A stretch of 64,000 nucleotides of DNA from Bacteroidales bacterium (GTDB lineage Bacteria; Bacteroidota; Bacteroidia; Bacteroidales; JAADJA01): NCBI GenBank assembly GCA_020438105.1, contig JAGQVE010000002.1, forward strand, positions 62,001 through 126,000. Reading direction: 5' to 3'. Made by a program: the position numbers and the translations under genes. The notes beneath the pieces were generated by a model. That model saw only the letters and a list, made by a program, of their open reading frames with translations. It searched no databases and was not told where the DNA came from. Positions within the stretch are counted from its first letter, which is position 1; every line of letters begins with the position of its first letter. Shown piece by piece: positions 45,502 through 54,644 of this stretch.

Positions 45502-46083
45502 ATGAGCATGAGTGAAAATTATTTCTTTGGGCAAAACTTCCAAAACAAGGACTTTACAAAAGCACCATTTACAATCAGCGAATTTGAGGCATGCACTTTT
45601 AAAGGTTGTAATTTTACTGACCTCGATCTTTCTGAGTTTAGGTTTATTGATACCAGTTTTATTGACTGCAACCTGAGCAATGCCAAATTACTAAAAGCCG
45701 CCTTTCAGGGTGTTTCTTTTAAGGATTGTAAGTTACTTGGTTTGCATTTCGAAGATTGTAACACATTTAATTTTTCTATACATTTTGAAAATTGCCAGCT
45801 TGATCATGCATCGTTCTACGAAATAAAGTCCGGTGGATTAAATTTTAGGAATTGCCAGTTAAAAGGGGTTGACTTTACTGAGGCCAACCTAAAAAACAGC
45901 ACCTTAATTGAATGCGATCTTTCAGAAGCAATATTTGATCAAACAAACCTGCAAAATGCTGATTTACGAAATTCAGTAAACTATCAAATCGATCCTGATA
46001 AAAATATTATCAAGGGCGCCCGGTTTTCTATGCCGGATGTGGTTGGGTTACTAGTTAAATATGATATTTTAATAGACCCTTGA
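45502..46083 (+). CDS. Pentapeptide-repeat protein
   Basis: Protein of 193 aa, almost wholly built of A(D/N)LxX-type pentapeptides (FKGCNFTDLDLSEFRFID, NCQLKGVDFTEANLKN, CDLSEAIFDQTNLQNADL), which fold as a right-handed quadrilateral beta-helix. The layout with an insertion in mid-protein and a short C-terminal ending (YQIDPDKNIIKGARFSMPDVVGLL) resembles the McbG/Qnr-type DNA-mimic group, which protects gyrase. I cannot prove gyrase binding, and the protein is shorter than Qnr. Co-directional with the beta-barrel gene 5 nt upstream, so probably cotranscribed. Confidence 0.85.
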   Translation: MSMSENYFFGQNFQNKDFTKAPFTISEFEACTFKGCNFTDLDLSEFRFIDTSFIDCNLSNAKLLKAAFQGVSFKDCKLLGLHFEDCNTFNFSIHFENCQLDHASFYEIKSGGLNFRNCQLKGVDFTEANLKNSTLIECDLSEAIFDQTNLQNADLRNSVNYQIDPDKNIIKGARFSMPDVVGLLVKYDILIDP

Positions 46084-46235
46084 ATTGTCCAGGCAAGGTC
46101 CACACTTTAAGAGGTCATAAAAACATGGGGAATTAAAAAAAGCAGAATCCCCGGAAACACCTGAAAAGTAAAAAAAGGTGGATTAAAAGAGCCGTTAGGG
46201 TAATCGAACTCCTTATAATTCTCAGCATTTTTACT

Positions 46236-46688
46236 GTGATTATTCCTATATGCATTCAGGGTGATCGTAGCAGGTCATTTGAAATTAAAACAAACAAGCC
46301 TGCATTTATAAGGGAAGGCGCATTAACCTTCATTAGAGAGTCAAAAAATAAGGATATTAAAATAGATATCGAAATCACTGACAACCGCTTTGAGCAGGTT
46401 CGCGGATTGATGTTCAGGACCAACCTGCCCGAAATGGGTGGCATGCTGTTTATCATGGATCGCGAGGAGCCACAGTCATTCTGGATGAAAAACACTTATA
46501 TTTCGCTGGATATCATTTATGTGGATAGCCGGTTTGAAATAGTTACTATTCAAAAATACACACAACCACTATCCGAAGAGTCAATCCCTTCGGGCAAAAT
46601 GGCTAAATACATGGTGGAGGTTAATGCCGGATTTTGTGACAGATTTGGCATTATGGAAGGTGATAAAATTAAATTCAACCGAATTTAA
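46236..46688 (+). CDS. DUF192 family protein, start uncertain
   Basis: The DUF192 domain (about 35-150) has FEQVRGLMFRTNLPEMGGMLFIM and WMKNTYISLDIIYVDSRFEIV. DUF192 proteins are small periplasmic or membrane-linked proteins of unknown function. The only reasonable start in the track is GTG 46236, which cuts through a predicted helix. The same frame stays open upstream to 46137, encoding a basic segment and a full helix (VIELLIILSIFTVIIPICIQG), but without an ATG. A lone ATG at 46125 in the same frame is followed after three codons by TAA. The true gene therefore starts at an unusual codon or carries a nonsense change. Coordinates are the minimum. Confidence 0.6.
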   Translation: MIIPICIQGDRSRSFEIKTNKPAFIREGALTFIRESKNKDIKIDIEITDNRFEQVRGLMFRTNLPEMGGMLFIMDREEPQSFWMKNTYISLDIIYVDSRFEIVTIQKYTQPLSEESIPSGKMAKYMVEVNAGFCDRFGIMEGDKIKFNRI

Positions 46689-46777
46689 AGCCATTCAATC
46701 TTACTAAACAAACTATTCTAAAATTGGTTTTACAATTACCAATTCATTGAATATTTATATCAAATCAAACAAATCAA

Positions 46778-47170
46778 ATGGATCCAGTAGTACATTTTGA
46801 AATGCCGGCCAAAGACAGGGACCGCATGAGTGATTTTTATGCAAAAGCCTTCGGATGGGTAGCCCACAAGTATGGCGAAGAAATGGGAAATTATGTAGTA
46901 GTGCATACAGCTGATACCGATGAGAACGGTATGATTCAGCAAAAAGGCGCAATTAACGGCGGTTTATTTCCAGTTAAAGAAAGTGATCCGCCTCAATACC
47001 CTTCAGTGGTAATATCGGTGGATGATATTCATGCTTCCGTTAAAAAAATTCAGGAAGCGGGTGGAAAAGTAAATGGGGAGCCTATGAAAATACCTGGTAT
47101 CGGGCTATATGTTCAATTTACGGATACCGAGGGCAATGTGTCGAGCATTTTGCAACCTGTAATGAGATAG
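46778..47170 (+). CDS. VOC-superfamily (glyoxalase-fold) protein
   Basis: Protein of 130 aa with two beta-alpha-beta-beta-beta units of the vicinal-oxygen-chelate fold: VVHFEMPAKDRDRMSDFYAKAFGW opens the first and YPSVVISVDDIHASVKKIQEAGGKV the second, ending in GLYVQFTDTEGNVSSILQ. The FEMPA..D...DFY..AFGW start is typical of the cytoplasmic VOC proteins annotated as lactoylglutathione-lyase-like. Specific activity (glyoxalase, dioxygenase or binding protein) cannot be told. It is independent, between DUF192 and a convergent GroES-like gene, with a terminator between them. Confidence 0.8.
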   Translation: MDPVVHFEMPAKDRDRMSDFYAKAFGWVAHKYGEEMGNYVVVHTADTDENGMIQQKGAINGGLFPVKESDPPQYPSVVISVDDIHASVKKIQEAGGKVNGEPMKIPGIGLYVQFTDTEGNVSSILQPVMR

Positions 47171-47182
47171 CGATATAAAATA

Positions 47183-47209
47183 TAAGGCCGCAACTTTGTT
47201 GCGGCCTTA
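47183..47209. terminator. Bidirectional hairpin between convergent genes
   Basis: taaggccgcaac (47183-47194) and gttgcggcctta (47198-47209) pair perfectly over 12 bp around a ttt loop. It lies between the VOC gene (stop 47170) and the minus-strand GroES-like gene (stop 47229). U-runs are weak on both sides. Confidence 0.7.
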
Positions 47210-47228
47210 GTCTAAAAGCATTTATTTT

Positions 47229-47612
47229 CTATTCAAACAAACTCTCATCCCGCTCAAGCAGCAGGATAGAATGCTGCGGAACAATGAAATACTTCTCATT
47301 GTCGTACATCACTTCCACAGCACCCTTTTGCATGAAAATAGCCAGGTCACCTTCACGGGCCTGTAAAGGGATGTATTTGATCTTATCGTCAGCCTTTTTC
47401 CAGGGCTCGTCGATGTCATCACCGGGCAAGGGAATCGGATAACCCGGTCCCACTTTGATCACATACCCTGAGTGCACATCCTCCTTTTCCTGGTATCCCG
47501 GAGGCAGCAACAAGCCACCTTTACTGGTTTTGTCGTGCTTAACTGGTTTGATCAACACCCGGTCGCCAACTACGATCAAATTGCTTAATTTCCCTTTGCC
47601 GTTTACTTCCAT
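47229..47612 (-). CDS. Divergent GroES-like co-chaperone
   Basis: Protein of 127 aa with the 10-kDa chaperonin fold: VVGDRVLIKPVKHDKTSKGGLLLPPG matches the GroES start and 'mobile loop' strand, and GDLAIFMQKGAVEVMYDNEKYFIVP matches its second half. It is longer than standard GroES (about 97 aa) because of an insertion around GYPIPLPGDDIDEPWKKADDK. No groEL lies beside it. It may be a specialised co-chaperone for a variant chaperonin or an independent binding protein. Start at ATG 47612; a TTG at 47618 is also possible. It is the last gene of the carbamate kinase-argF run. Confidence 0.8.
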   Translation of the reverse strand: MEVNGKGKLSNLIVVGDRVLIKPVKHDKTSKGGLLLPPGYQEKEDVHSGYVIKVGPGYPIPLPGDDIDEPWKKADDKIKYIPLQAREGDLAIFMQKGAVEVMYDNEKYFIVPQHSILLLERDESLFE

Positions 47613-47631
47613 GCTCAACGATTATATAGTC

Positions 47632-48633
47632 TTAGCTTCCCAGGGTAGCCACCATCACAGCTTTAATAGTATGAAGGCGGTTTTCAGCTTCATCAAAAAC
47701 AATGGAAGCTTCCGATTCAAAAACTTCTTCGCTTACTTCCATGGCATCAATACCATATTTTTGATAAATTTCTTCACCAACTTTGGTATCGCGGTTATGG
47801 AATGCTGGCAGACAATGCAGGAATTTTACTTTCGGATTACCTGTCTTTATAAACAACTCTTTATTCACCTGGTAAGGCAACATTTCCTGGATACGTTTTT
47901 CCCATAAAGAAGCATCCTCTCCCATCGACAACCACACGTCAGTATACAGAAAATCAACACCTTTAACGCCCTTACCTACATCATCAGTTACGGTAATTTT
48001 GGCACCGGTTTGTTTAGCAATTTCCTTACACTCCTTCACCAGTTTAGCTTCAGGCTGACCTGATTTTGGTGCAACAGCCCTGAAATCCATTCCCATTTTT
48101 GCGGCTCCAACCATCAATGAATTGCCCATATTGTTTCGAGCATCGCCGAGGTATGCAAATGAAATCTGATGCAAAGGTTTATCAGAATGTTCTTCCATGG
48201 TGAGGAAATCAGCAAGGATTTGTGTGGGATGATATTCATTGGTTAATCCGTTCCATACTGGCACACCGGCATATTTTGCCAGTTCTTCCACGATCTCCTG
48301 TCCAAAGCCCCTGTATTCGATACCATCGTACATACGACCCAAAACACGGGCGGTATCTTTCATGGTTTCTTTATATCCTATTTGTGAACCAGAAGGACCT
48401 AAATAGGTCACCTGGGCACCCTGATCAAAAGCTGCTACTTCGAAAGCACAGCGTGTACGTGTGGATGCTTTTTCAAAAATCAGGGCAATATTTTTGCCTT
48501 TCAGCCGGGGTTGTTCATAACCGCCATATTTAGCCTTTTTGAGGTCAGCTGATAAATTCAATAAAAAACGGATCTCTTCCGGGGTAAAATCGAGCAACTT
48601 CAAAAAGTGCCTGTTTCTTAAGTTGTATGCCAT
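47632..48633 (-). CDS. argF: Ornithine carbamoyltransferase
   Basis: Protein of 333 aa. It joins carbamoyl phosphate and ornithine to citrulline or, run backwards, breaks down citrulline. Marks are STRTR (57-61; carbamoyl-phosphate site) in [25 protein letters not shown] (135-138) and HCLPAFH (273-279; ornithine site). The STRTR and HCLPA motifs favour a true ornithine enzyme over the acetyl- or succinylornithine type found in many Bacteroidota. With carbamate kinase 32 nt upstream it looks catabolic, giving ATP from citrulline, although no arginine deiminase is in the window. A catabolic enzyme would be called arcB. Confidence 0.92.
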   Translation of the reverse strand: MAYNLRNRHFLKLLDFTPEEIRFLLNLSADLKKAKYGGYEQPRLKGKNIALIFEKASTRTRCAFEVAAFDQGAQVTYLGPSGSQIGYKETMKDTARVLGRMYDGIEYRGFGQEIVEELAKYAGVPVWNGLTNEYHPTQILADFLTMEEHSDKPLHQISFAYLGDARNNMGNSLMVGAAKMGMDFRAVAPKSGQPEAKLVKECKEIAKQTGAKITVTDDVGKGVKGVDFLYTDVWLSMGEDASLWEKRIQEMLPYQVNKELFIKTGNPKVKFLHCLPAFHNRDTKVGEEIYQKYGIDAMEVSEEVFESEASIVFDEAENRLHTIKAVMVATLGS

Positions 48634-48665
48634 AATATTTTTATTTTGTAATTATTGTTTGATCT

Positions 48666-49610
48666 CTAAACCATGGTGATCCTGGTTCCGCCATCATCCA
48701 CACCTAAAAGCGTGGTTTTAGTAATGATGGCATCTTTTCCGGTATTTTCAACAAAGTCAACTGCAGCCCTGATCTTTGGTGCCATACTACCTTCGCCAAA
48801 CTGGCCTTCATTTAAATAAGCCCTGGCCTCAGCGATGGTCATCCTGCTGATGGTTTTCTCCTGAGGGGTATTAAAGTTAAGGCAAACCTTTGCTACATCA
48901 GTCAAAATAAAAAGTTTATCTGCGCCGATTTGTTTTGCCAGCAATGCCGAGGCAAGGTCTTTATCGATCACCGCATCAATGCCTTGCAGTTTATTGGGTG
49001 CCACATAAAATGCAGGTATTCCTCCACCGCCCACTGCTATTACAATCTGTCCGCTGCGAGCCAAAGCCTCAATTGATTTCTTATTGCTGATCACCAGTGG
49101 CCTGGGCGATGCAACTACCTTTCGCCACCCTCCTCTCTTTTTATCTTCAACAAACACCGAATTGGTTTCTGCTGCGACCTTGTCTGCCACCTCTTTTGGA
49201 TAATACGGGCCAATAGGTTTGGTAGGTTTGCTAAAAGCAGGATCATCCTTGTTCACCAAAACCTGCGTAATGATGGATATTATGTCACGATCCATATCAT
49301 TGGCAGCTAAAACATTCCGCAATTGTTGCTCGATAATATACCCAATAAAACCCTGGGAATACGCAACACATACATCAAGCGGCATTTGAGGCAAGCCATG
49401 TACCTGCTCTCCTGCCTGCTCCGAAAGCAGGATATTTCCAACTTGCGGGCCATTACCATGGGTGATTACAATGTTATAGTTTTCTTTTAGCAATTTCAGC
49501 AGGTTTTTACTGGCCTGGTAGGCGTTTTCTTCCTGCTCACCGATGGTGCCTTTTTGTCCGGCCTGCAACAATGCATTGCCCCCAAAAGCAACTACTCCAA
49601 GTTTTTTCAT
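48666..49610 (-). CDS. arcC: Carbamate kinase
   Basis: Protein of 314 aa. It makes ATP and carbamate (to ammonia and CO2) from carbamoyl phosphate, the last step of arginine or citrulline fermentation. Signatures are VVAFGGNALLQ (phosphate/substrate loop), ITHGNGPQVGNILL, and VGGGGIPAF plus VIDKDLASALLA of the ATP site. It is the first gene of the run arcC-argF-GroES-like, and is divergent from the DASS transporter gene at 49703. Confidence 0.93.
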   Translation of the reverse strand: MKKLGVVAFGGNALLQAGQKGTIGEQEENAYQASKNLLKLLKENYNIVITHGNGPQVGNILLSEQAGEQVHGLPQMPLDVCVAYSQGFIGYIIEQQLRNVLAANDMDRDIISIITQVLVNKDDPAFSKPTKPIGPYYPKEVADKVAAETNSVFVEDKKRGGWRKVVASPRPLVISNKKSIEALARSGQIVIAVGGGGIPAFYVAPNKLQGIDAVIDKDLASALLAKQIGADKLFILTDVAKVCLNFNTPQEKTISRMTIAEARAYLNEGQFGEGSMAPKIRAAVDFVENTGKDAIITKTTLLGVDDGGTRITMV

Positions 49611-49702
49611 AGGTATTAAATCAAATGCTCCGGCAAAACTATAAATTTTATTAATTTCGGTTCTTTATTCAGATAAAAATCAATCTTTCCGAAAGGAAAA
49701 AT

Positions 49703-51220
49703 ATGAAAAAGAACGCCCGTTTTTTCTTTGGATTGTTTGGTGGCCTGCTGGCTCCCCTATTAATCATATTGTTTGTTGATCTTGATCCATCGAAACCGGC
49801 AGTTACTTACACCCTGGCCATTGCTGTTTTAATGGCTATCTGGTGGATTACCGAGGTGGTACCCCTTGCGGTTACTTCTTTGCTGCCTGTTGTTCTTTTT
49901 CCAGCCTTTGGTATTCTTAACGGCAAAACAGTTTCGTCGGCTTATTTCAATGATGTTATTTTTTTATTCCTGGGGGGGTTTTTACTAGCGCTTGCCATGC
50001 AAAAATGGAATCTACACAAACGCATTGCACTCAAAATCCTTCATTTTACAGGTGTAAGCCGGGGCAGGATATTACTGGGATTCATGCTGGCCACTGCATT
50101 TTTATCCATGTGGATATCGAATACGGCCACTGCCATGATGATGATTCCAATAGTAATTTCGGTTATTAGTCAAATGGAAGAACAATTTGGCAAAGAAAAT
50201 ACACGCAAATACGCTATTGGATTGTTGCTGGCCATTGCTTACAGTGCCTCCACCGGAGGAATTGCAACGCTTGTTGGAACGCCACCCAACCTTGCTTTTG
50301 CTCGAATATTTTCAATTTCATTTCCGCATGCACCTGAAATCAGCTTTGGGCAATGGATGATTTTTGCTCTTCCGGTTAGTATCGCCATTCTTATGGTAAT
50401 TTTTATATACCTCTACTTTGTTTTTTGCAAATCGAAATCAGAAGATGAAAATGAAATTAATCCTCCCGATTTCAGTTCGCATTACCGGGCGCTTGGACCG
50501 TTTAAGACCGAAGAAAAAGTAATTCTGGCAGCCTTCCTGTTTTTTGCGCTTTTACTTCTTTTCAGAAGCGAGATCCAGCTTGGTTCGATCAAAATACCCG
50601 GTTGGTCGATGCTGTTTGCTGAACCGGCATTTCTGAATGACGGAACAATTGCCATTTTTATTGGAGTTATTTTATTTATGATCCCATCAAAAACAGGAAA
50701 GGAAATGCTCCTCGACTGGGAAACAGCCCGCCAGCTTCCGTGGCATATTGTAATACTATTTGGTGGAGGTTTCGCCCTTGCCGAGGGATTTATCGCCAGT
50801 GGACTTTCGGAATGGATTGGGAACAGCATGCAATCCGTTTCGGGGTTCCATCCTTTACTGGTTATCATTATCCTGACAACTATCATGATATTCCTTACGG
50901 AAGTAACCAGCAATACAGCAACAGCTCAAATGATGCTTCCCATTGTCGGGGCATTATCGGTTTCGGCGGGCGTGCATCCCCTCCTGTTTATGCTGCCAGT
51001 AACACTTGCTGGATCTATGGCTTTTATGCTTCCTGTTGCCACCCCGCCTAACGCCATTATATTTGGCACCGATCGCATCCGTATTGCGGATATGGCAAAA
51101 GCCGGATTATTCCTGAATTTGATTGGGATTGTTCTGGTAAGCCTGTCGGTTTGGTTTTATGGCCGTTTTATATTTGATATCGATCTTCAAAACCTTCCCG
51201 ATTGGGTAAACTTCCATTAA
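49703..51220 (+). CDS. DASS (SLC13) family sodium/dicarboxylate-type symporter
   Basis: Polytopic protein of 505 aa with the two Na+-binding repeats SNTATAMMMIPIV and SNTATAQMMLPIV and the two TPP-containing motifs (GTPPNLAF, ATPPNAIIFGT), which together define the DASS/SLC13 family. It likely imports di- or tricarboxylates or sulfate with sodium. The substrate cannot be chosen from sequence; carboxylates such as succinate are the most common in this group. A Shine-Dalgarno-like stretch (aaaggaaaaat) precedes the ATG. It starts the co-directional run to 55544. Confidence 0.92.
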   Translation: MKKNARFFFGLFGGLLAPLLIILFVDLDPSKPAVTYTLAIAVLMAIWWITEVVPLAVTSLLPVVLFPAFGILNGKTVSSAYFNDVIFLFLGGFLLALAMQKWNLHKRIALKILHFTGVSRGRILLGFMLATAFLSMWISNTATAMMMIPIVISVISQMEEQFGKENTRKYAIGLLLAIAYSASTGGIATLVGTPPNLAFARIFSISFPHAPEISFGQWMIFALPVSIAILMVIFIYLYFVFCKSKSEDENEINPPDFSSHYRALGPFKTEEKVILAAFLFFALLLLFRSEIQLGSIKIPGWSMLFAEPAFLNDGTIAIFIGVILFMIPSKTGKEMLLDWETARQLPWHIVILFGGGFALAEGFIASGLSEWIGNSMQSVSGFHPLLVIIILTTIMIFLTEVTSNTATAQMMLPIVGALSVSAGVHPLLFMLPVTLAGSMAFMLPVATPPNAIIFGTDRIRIADMAKAGLFLNLIGIVLVSLSVWFYGRFIFDIDLQNLPDWVNFH

Positions 51221-51230
51221 CTTTGTATTT

Positions 51231-52580
51231 ATGAAATTAAGCGTAATCGATTTTTCATTACTCATAGGCTATGCCCTGGTTTGCATCCTGATCGGGTTTT
51301 GGAGCTCCCGAAAAAACAAAGACGAGGACTACCTGATTGCAGGTCGAAATATGTCGCTGGTTGGGTTTGTAGCTTCGGTGGTAGCTAGTTATGTGGGAGG
51401 TGCTGCCATTGTTTTATACTCCGCTTATGTTTACAAATTTGGAATATCAGCCATCGCCGTTTTTCTGGGAACTGCTGCCGGGTTTCTTTTTTTTATACCC
51501 TATGCATTAAAACTCCGCAAAATCAGCAGCCAGCAAAAATTCCTCACTTTATCCGACTGGTTTTATTTTAAATACGATAAGCAAACCGGTATTATTTCCG
51601 CAATTATTTTATTTGTTGTTTATTTTGGCATGCTGCTGAATCAGTTCATTGCGGGCAGTTCAATTTTAGCACATATCAGCGGATTGAAATACGAAACTGC
51701 CTTACTAATTTCAGCCTCAATCATAACAATTTACCTTTTGGCCGGAGGGTTCAACAGCGTTATTAAAACCGACATATTCCAATATATTATCCTCTTTGTT
51801 CTTTTTGTTTTACTGGGAGTTATCCTTTTAAAAGGCGATCATCATTTCACAACTGAATTGGCTGACTTTTCAAGGATGGATCCGGCCATGACGGTTGTTT
51901 TTATAATTTTCGGAGTGCTGATAATTTTTCAATCGGCCGAATACTGGCAAAGGGTGTATGCTGCCAAAAGCAGTCTTGTTGTTAAAAGAGGCTTCACTTG
52001 GTCGGCAGTTTTTGTGATCATCACCGGCCTTGCCATTTCCATTGTGGGCCTCTCGGCACATATGCATGTTCCCGGTATTGATCCTAAAAGTGCTTTCGCC
52101 GAAGGATTAACAGTGCTCATCCCGCATAAATTTATCGGAGCCAGTCTGGTGCTGTTATTCGCGGCCATCATGAGTTCGGCTGATACCATCATATTTGTGC
52201 TGGCGTCAAGTGTTTCCAAAGATTATATTGCCAATTTTACCAAAAAAGAAATCAACCAGCACAACCTGAAAAATTATACGCGACTCTTTATCCTCATTTT
52301 TGCCGTTGCTGGTTTTGTTATGGCCTTTTTTTTCAGGGATATCGTTACGGTAATTGTTTTTATTACAGGAATTGGATTTACCATTATCCCAGCCGCCATT
52401 GCTTCTTTTCATTTTAATTTGGACAAAAAAGCAGTGCTGTTCAGTTTTCTTTCAGGGATCGTTTGGATCATCATTTTATTTTTAACCAACAACCTGCAGG
52501 CTGAACTCAGTATTGCCTCGGTGGCGGTGGCAACCATTGTTTTAGTTATTTCACAATTAATTTTGAAATCGAGGGTATGA
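51231..52580 (+). CDS. Sodium:solute symporter (SSS family)
   Basis: Polytopic protein of 449 aa with about 12 segments. It opens FSLLIGYALVCILIGFWSSRKNKDEDYLIAGRNM, the SSS signature, followed by FLTLSDWFYFKYDKQTG and LLAGGFNSVIKTDIFQY, the helix-5/6 region. It is shorter than the SGLT-type symporter at 22796 and closer to the proline/pantothenate-like or uncharacterised branch. Substrate unknown. It lies 11 nt after the DASS gene and its stop overlaps the next gene by ATGA, so the three are cotranscribed. Confidence 0.9.
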   Translation: MKLSVIDFSLLIGYALVCILIGFWSSRKNKDEDYLIAGRNMSLVGFVASVVASYVGGAAIVLYSAYVYKFGISAIAVFLGTAAGFLFFIPYALKLRKISSQQKFLTLSDWFYFKYDKQTGIISAIILFVVYFGMLLNQFIAGSSILAHISGLKYETALLISASIITIYLLAGGFNSVIKTDIFQYIILFVLFVLLGVILLKGDHHFTTELADFSRMDPAMTVVFIIFGVLIIFQSAEYWQRVYAAKSSLVVKRGFTWSAVFVIITGLAISIVGLSAHMHVPGIDPKSAFAEGLTVLIPHKFIGASLVLLFAAIMSSADTIIFVLASSVSKDYIANFTKKEINQHNLKNYTRLFILIFAVAGFVMAFFFRDIVTVIVFITGIGFTIIPAAIASFHFNLDKKAVLFSFLSGIVWIIILFLTNNLQAELSIASVAVATIVLVISQLILKSRV

Positions 52581-53938
52581 AAAGAAAATTGATAGTTTTC
52601 AGTGTATTGATTGCTCTTGCATATTCAATGGTATACGGTCAGGATACTATATCTTCCGGCGAAAAGGAAGAAAAGGAGGTTAAAGGTTTCAATTTCGTTC
52701 CTTTGCCCGTAATCGGGTATAATGTAGATATCGGATTTCAGTACGGATTGATCGTTAATTTTTTCAATTATGGTGATGGAAGCCTTTATCCTGATTACAA
52801 ATATTCCTTGTACACCGAGTTCAGCCGTACCACCAAAGGAAGCGGAGTAAATCAATTATTTTTTGATTCGAAATATCTGATCCCTGGTAATATCAGGATA
52901 ACCGCCGACTTAAGCTACCTCACAGAACTCACCCTCAATTTTTATGGTTTTAACGGATATGATGCGGTTTATCATACCGAATTTATTGACGAAGGATCTG
53001 AAGAATACCAATCCCGTGTTTTTTATAATCAGGAACGAAAATTCCTGCGATTCACTAGCGACCTGCAGGGCAATATTGGGATTAAAAATATGAAGTGGCT
53101 TGGAGGGATTGGTTATTTCAATATTAAAATGGGAGGAGTTGATACCGAACGACTTAATAAGGGGAAGAGCGAAACAAAAAGACTTCCTGATACCACTTTG
53201 TTGATCGACAAATATCAGGAATGGGGAATCATCGGAGAGCAGGAAGCTCAAGGTGGGATCATTCCCAGCATTAAAACCGGATTGATTTACGACAGTCGGG
53301 ATAATGAACCCAATCCAATGAAAGGCATCTGGACTGAAGCTTTGCTTTTTTATGTTCCGAAAATTGCCGGGAATACTGATTTTTCCTATGCTAAGCTGGC
53401 AATTACCCACCGGCAATATTTTACACTAATTCCCCAAAATTTAAATTTGGTTTACCGGTTGGGATATCAGGGCAACATTGCAGGTAAATCACCCTATTTT
53501 ATGCAACCCTATATGATTACCTCATTTGCCAAAGTTACAACTACCGACGGGCTGGGAGGAGCCAAATCGTTGCGCGGGATACTAAGGAACCGGGTGGTTG
53601 GCGATGCCATTGCATTTGCCAATATTGAAGCAAGGTATAAGTTCAGGCATGCTACCTTGTTTAGATCAAACATTTACTGGTCAATTAATCTTTTTGCTGA
53701 TGCCGGCAGGGTTGTAAAGAAAATGGAATTACCTGCCGATCTGGATAGCAAGCTTGGTCCCGATGATGTTTTTAGTGATTTTTTTGATCCGGGAACTGAA
53801 AAAATCCATTTAACAGCAGGTGGTGGATTACAATTGGTTTTTGACCAAAACACAGTGATAAATTTTGAATATGGGCGGGCTTTTGATCAAAGAGATGGAA
53901 ATGGTGGTTTGTATATTGGCATCGGATTTTTATTTTAA
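52577..53938 (+). CDS. Omp85-superfamily outer-membrane beta-barrel
   Basis: Protein of 453 aa with a signal peptide (LIVFSVLIALAYSMVYGQ) and no obvious POTRA repeats. The barrel shows YDSRDNEPNPMKGIWTEALLFYVPK, the 'DnRdnpl.P..G' block, and GGAKSLRGILRNRVVGDAIAFANIEARYKF, the conserved 'lRGy' L6 loop motif of BamA/TamA-like barrels, ending in YIGIGFLF. Stand-alone barrels like this are frequent in Bacteroidota; role in outer-membrane or surface transport unknown. Translationally coupled to the symporter gene by a 4-nt overlap. Confidence 0.85.
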   Translation: MKRKLIVFSVLIALAYSMVYGQDTISSGEKEEKEVKGFNFVPLPVIGYNVDIGFQYGLIVNFFNYGDGSLYPDYKYSLYTEFSRTTKGSGVNQLFFDSKYLIPGNIRITADLSYLTELTLNFYGFNGYDAVYHTEFIDEGSEEYQSRVFYNQERKFLRFTSDLQGNIGIKNMKWLGGIGYFNIKMGGVDTERLNKGKSETKRLPDTTLLIDKYQEWGIIGEQEAQGGIIPSIKTGLIYDSRDNEPNPMKGIWTEALLFYVPKIAGNTDFSYAKLAITHRQYFTLIPQNLNLVYRLGYQGNIAGKSPYFMQPYMITSFAKVTTTDGLGGAKSLRGILRNRVVGDAIAFANIEARYKFRHATLFRSNIYWSINLFADAGRVVKKMELPADLDSKLGPDDVFSDFFDPGTEKIHLTAGGGLQLVFDQNTVINFEYGRAFDQRDGNGGLYIGIGFLF

Positions 53939-53946
53939 AAAGTAAA

Positions 53947-54633
53947 ATGGCAAAACCTATTTCAAACATACGGGCCTTTTTTCTGCTTCTGGCAATATTA
54001 TCTGCCTTGCTGGCGATAGATATCACTGCCGTTTTTTGGTATAACCGGCATGTTAATGATTTTATTTCCGGTCAACCCATGATTAAACATGCCGATGCCG
54101 GTGTGGTATTTTTTGGTGACTATATGGATGATGGAGCTGCTTTGGGACCTGATTCAAAACACAGAGCGCAGGTTGCAGCCGGCCTTTATAAAAACCGGGT
54201 TATCAGAAAAGTGATATGTGTTGGTGGTTATGACAACAGGAAATGGAAAGGAAAGCCGCATCTCATGAAAATGTTTCTTGAAGAACAAAATGTACCTCCC
54301 AATGACATTTATTATGATTCACTGTCATTTAACACCATTACCAATTGGGTGGAAGCTCAAAAGATCATTCAGCATAAAAATTATGATTCAGTTATAGCGA
54401 TCAGTGCCCCATTGCATATTTACCGGATTGCAAAGATGATCAACGACACCGCTGTGTTTTACGACTCCTACACATACCGTTTAAATAGTTTTAAAAGTTA
54501 CTGGCGCCTGTACCTGGATGTTCACCACGAATGGGTAAGCATGTTCTTGTCGATGGCCCTTCGCGATGAAGCGCGTAACCGGCTTGTTTACATTGTAAGA
54601 ACCGCCCTGGAAGAATTAAATGATCTTTTTTAG
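53947..54633 (+). CDS. SanA/YdcF-like DUF218 membrane protein
   Basis: Protein of 228 aa with an N-terminal membrane helix (about 11-31) and a DUF218 domain: ADAGVVFFGDYMDDG with GDSK(HRAQVAAGLY) matches the opening strand, RKVICVGGYDNRKWKG the second, and FNTITNWVEAQKIIQ the 'nT.eNa..a..i' helix. The family includes SanA, linked to vancomycin exclusion, and ElyC-like factors of envelope synthesis; the exact reaction is unresolved. It follows the Omp85-like gene by 8 nt, so a role in envelope maintenance fits. Confidence 0.85.
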   Translation: MAKPISNIRAFFLLLAILSALLAIDITAVFWYNRHVNDFISGQPMIKHADAGVVFFGDYMDDGAALGPDSKHRAQVAAGLYKNRVIRKVICVGGYDNRKWKGKPHLMKMFLEEQNVPPNDIYYDSLSFNTITNWVEAQKIIQHKNYDSVIAISAPLHIYRIAKMINDTAVFYDSYTYRLNSFKSYWRLYLDVHHEWVSMFLSMALRDEARNRLVYIVRTALEELNDLF

Positions 54634-54644
54634 CCACCGCTGCA

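Noticed and set aside
47455-47907. 150-codon plus-strand open frame over the argF and GroES-like genes
   Set aside because: Shadow of two well-supported minus-strand genes.
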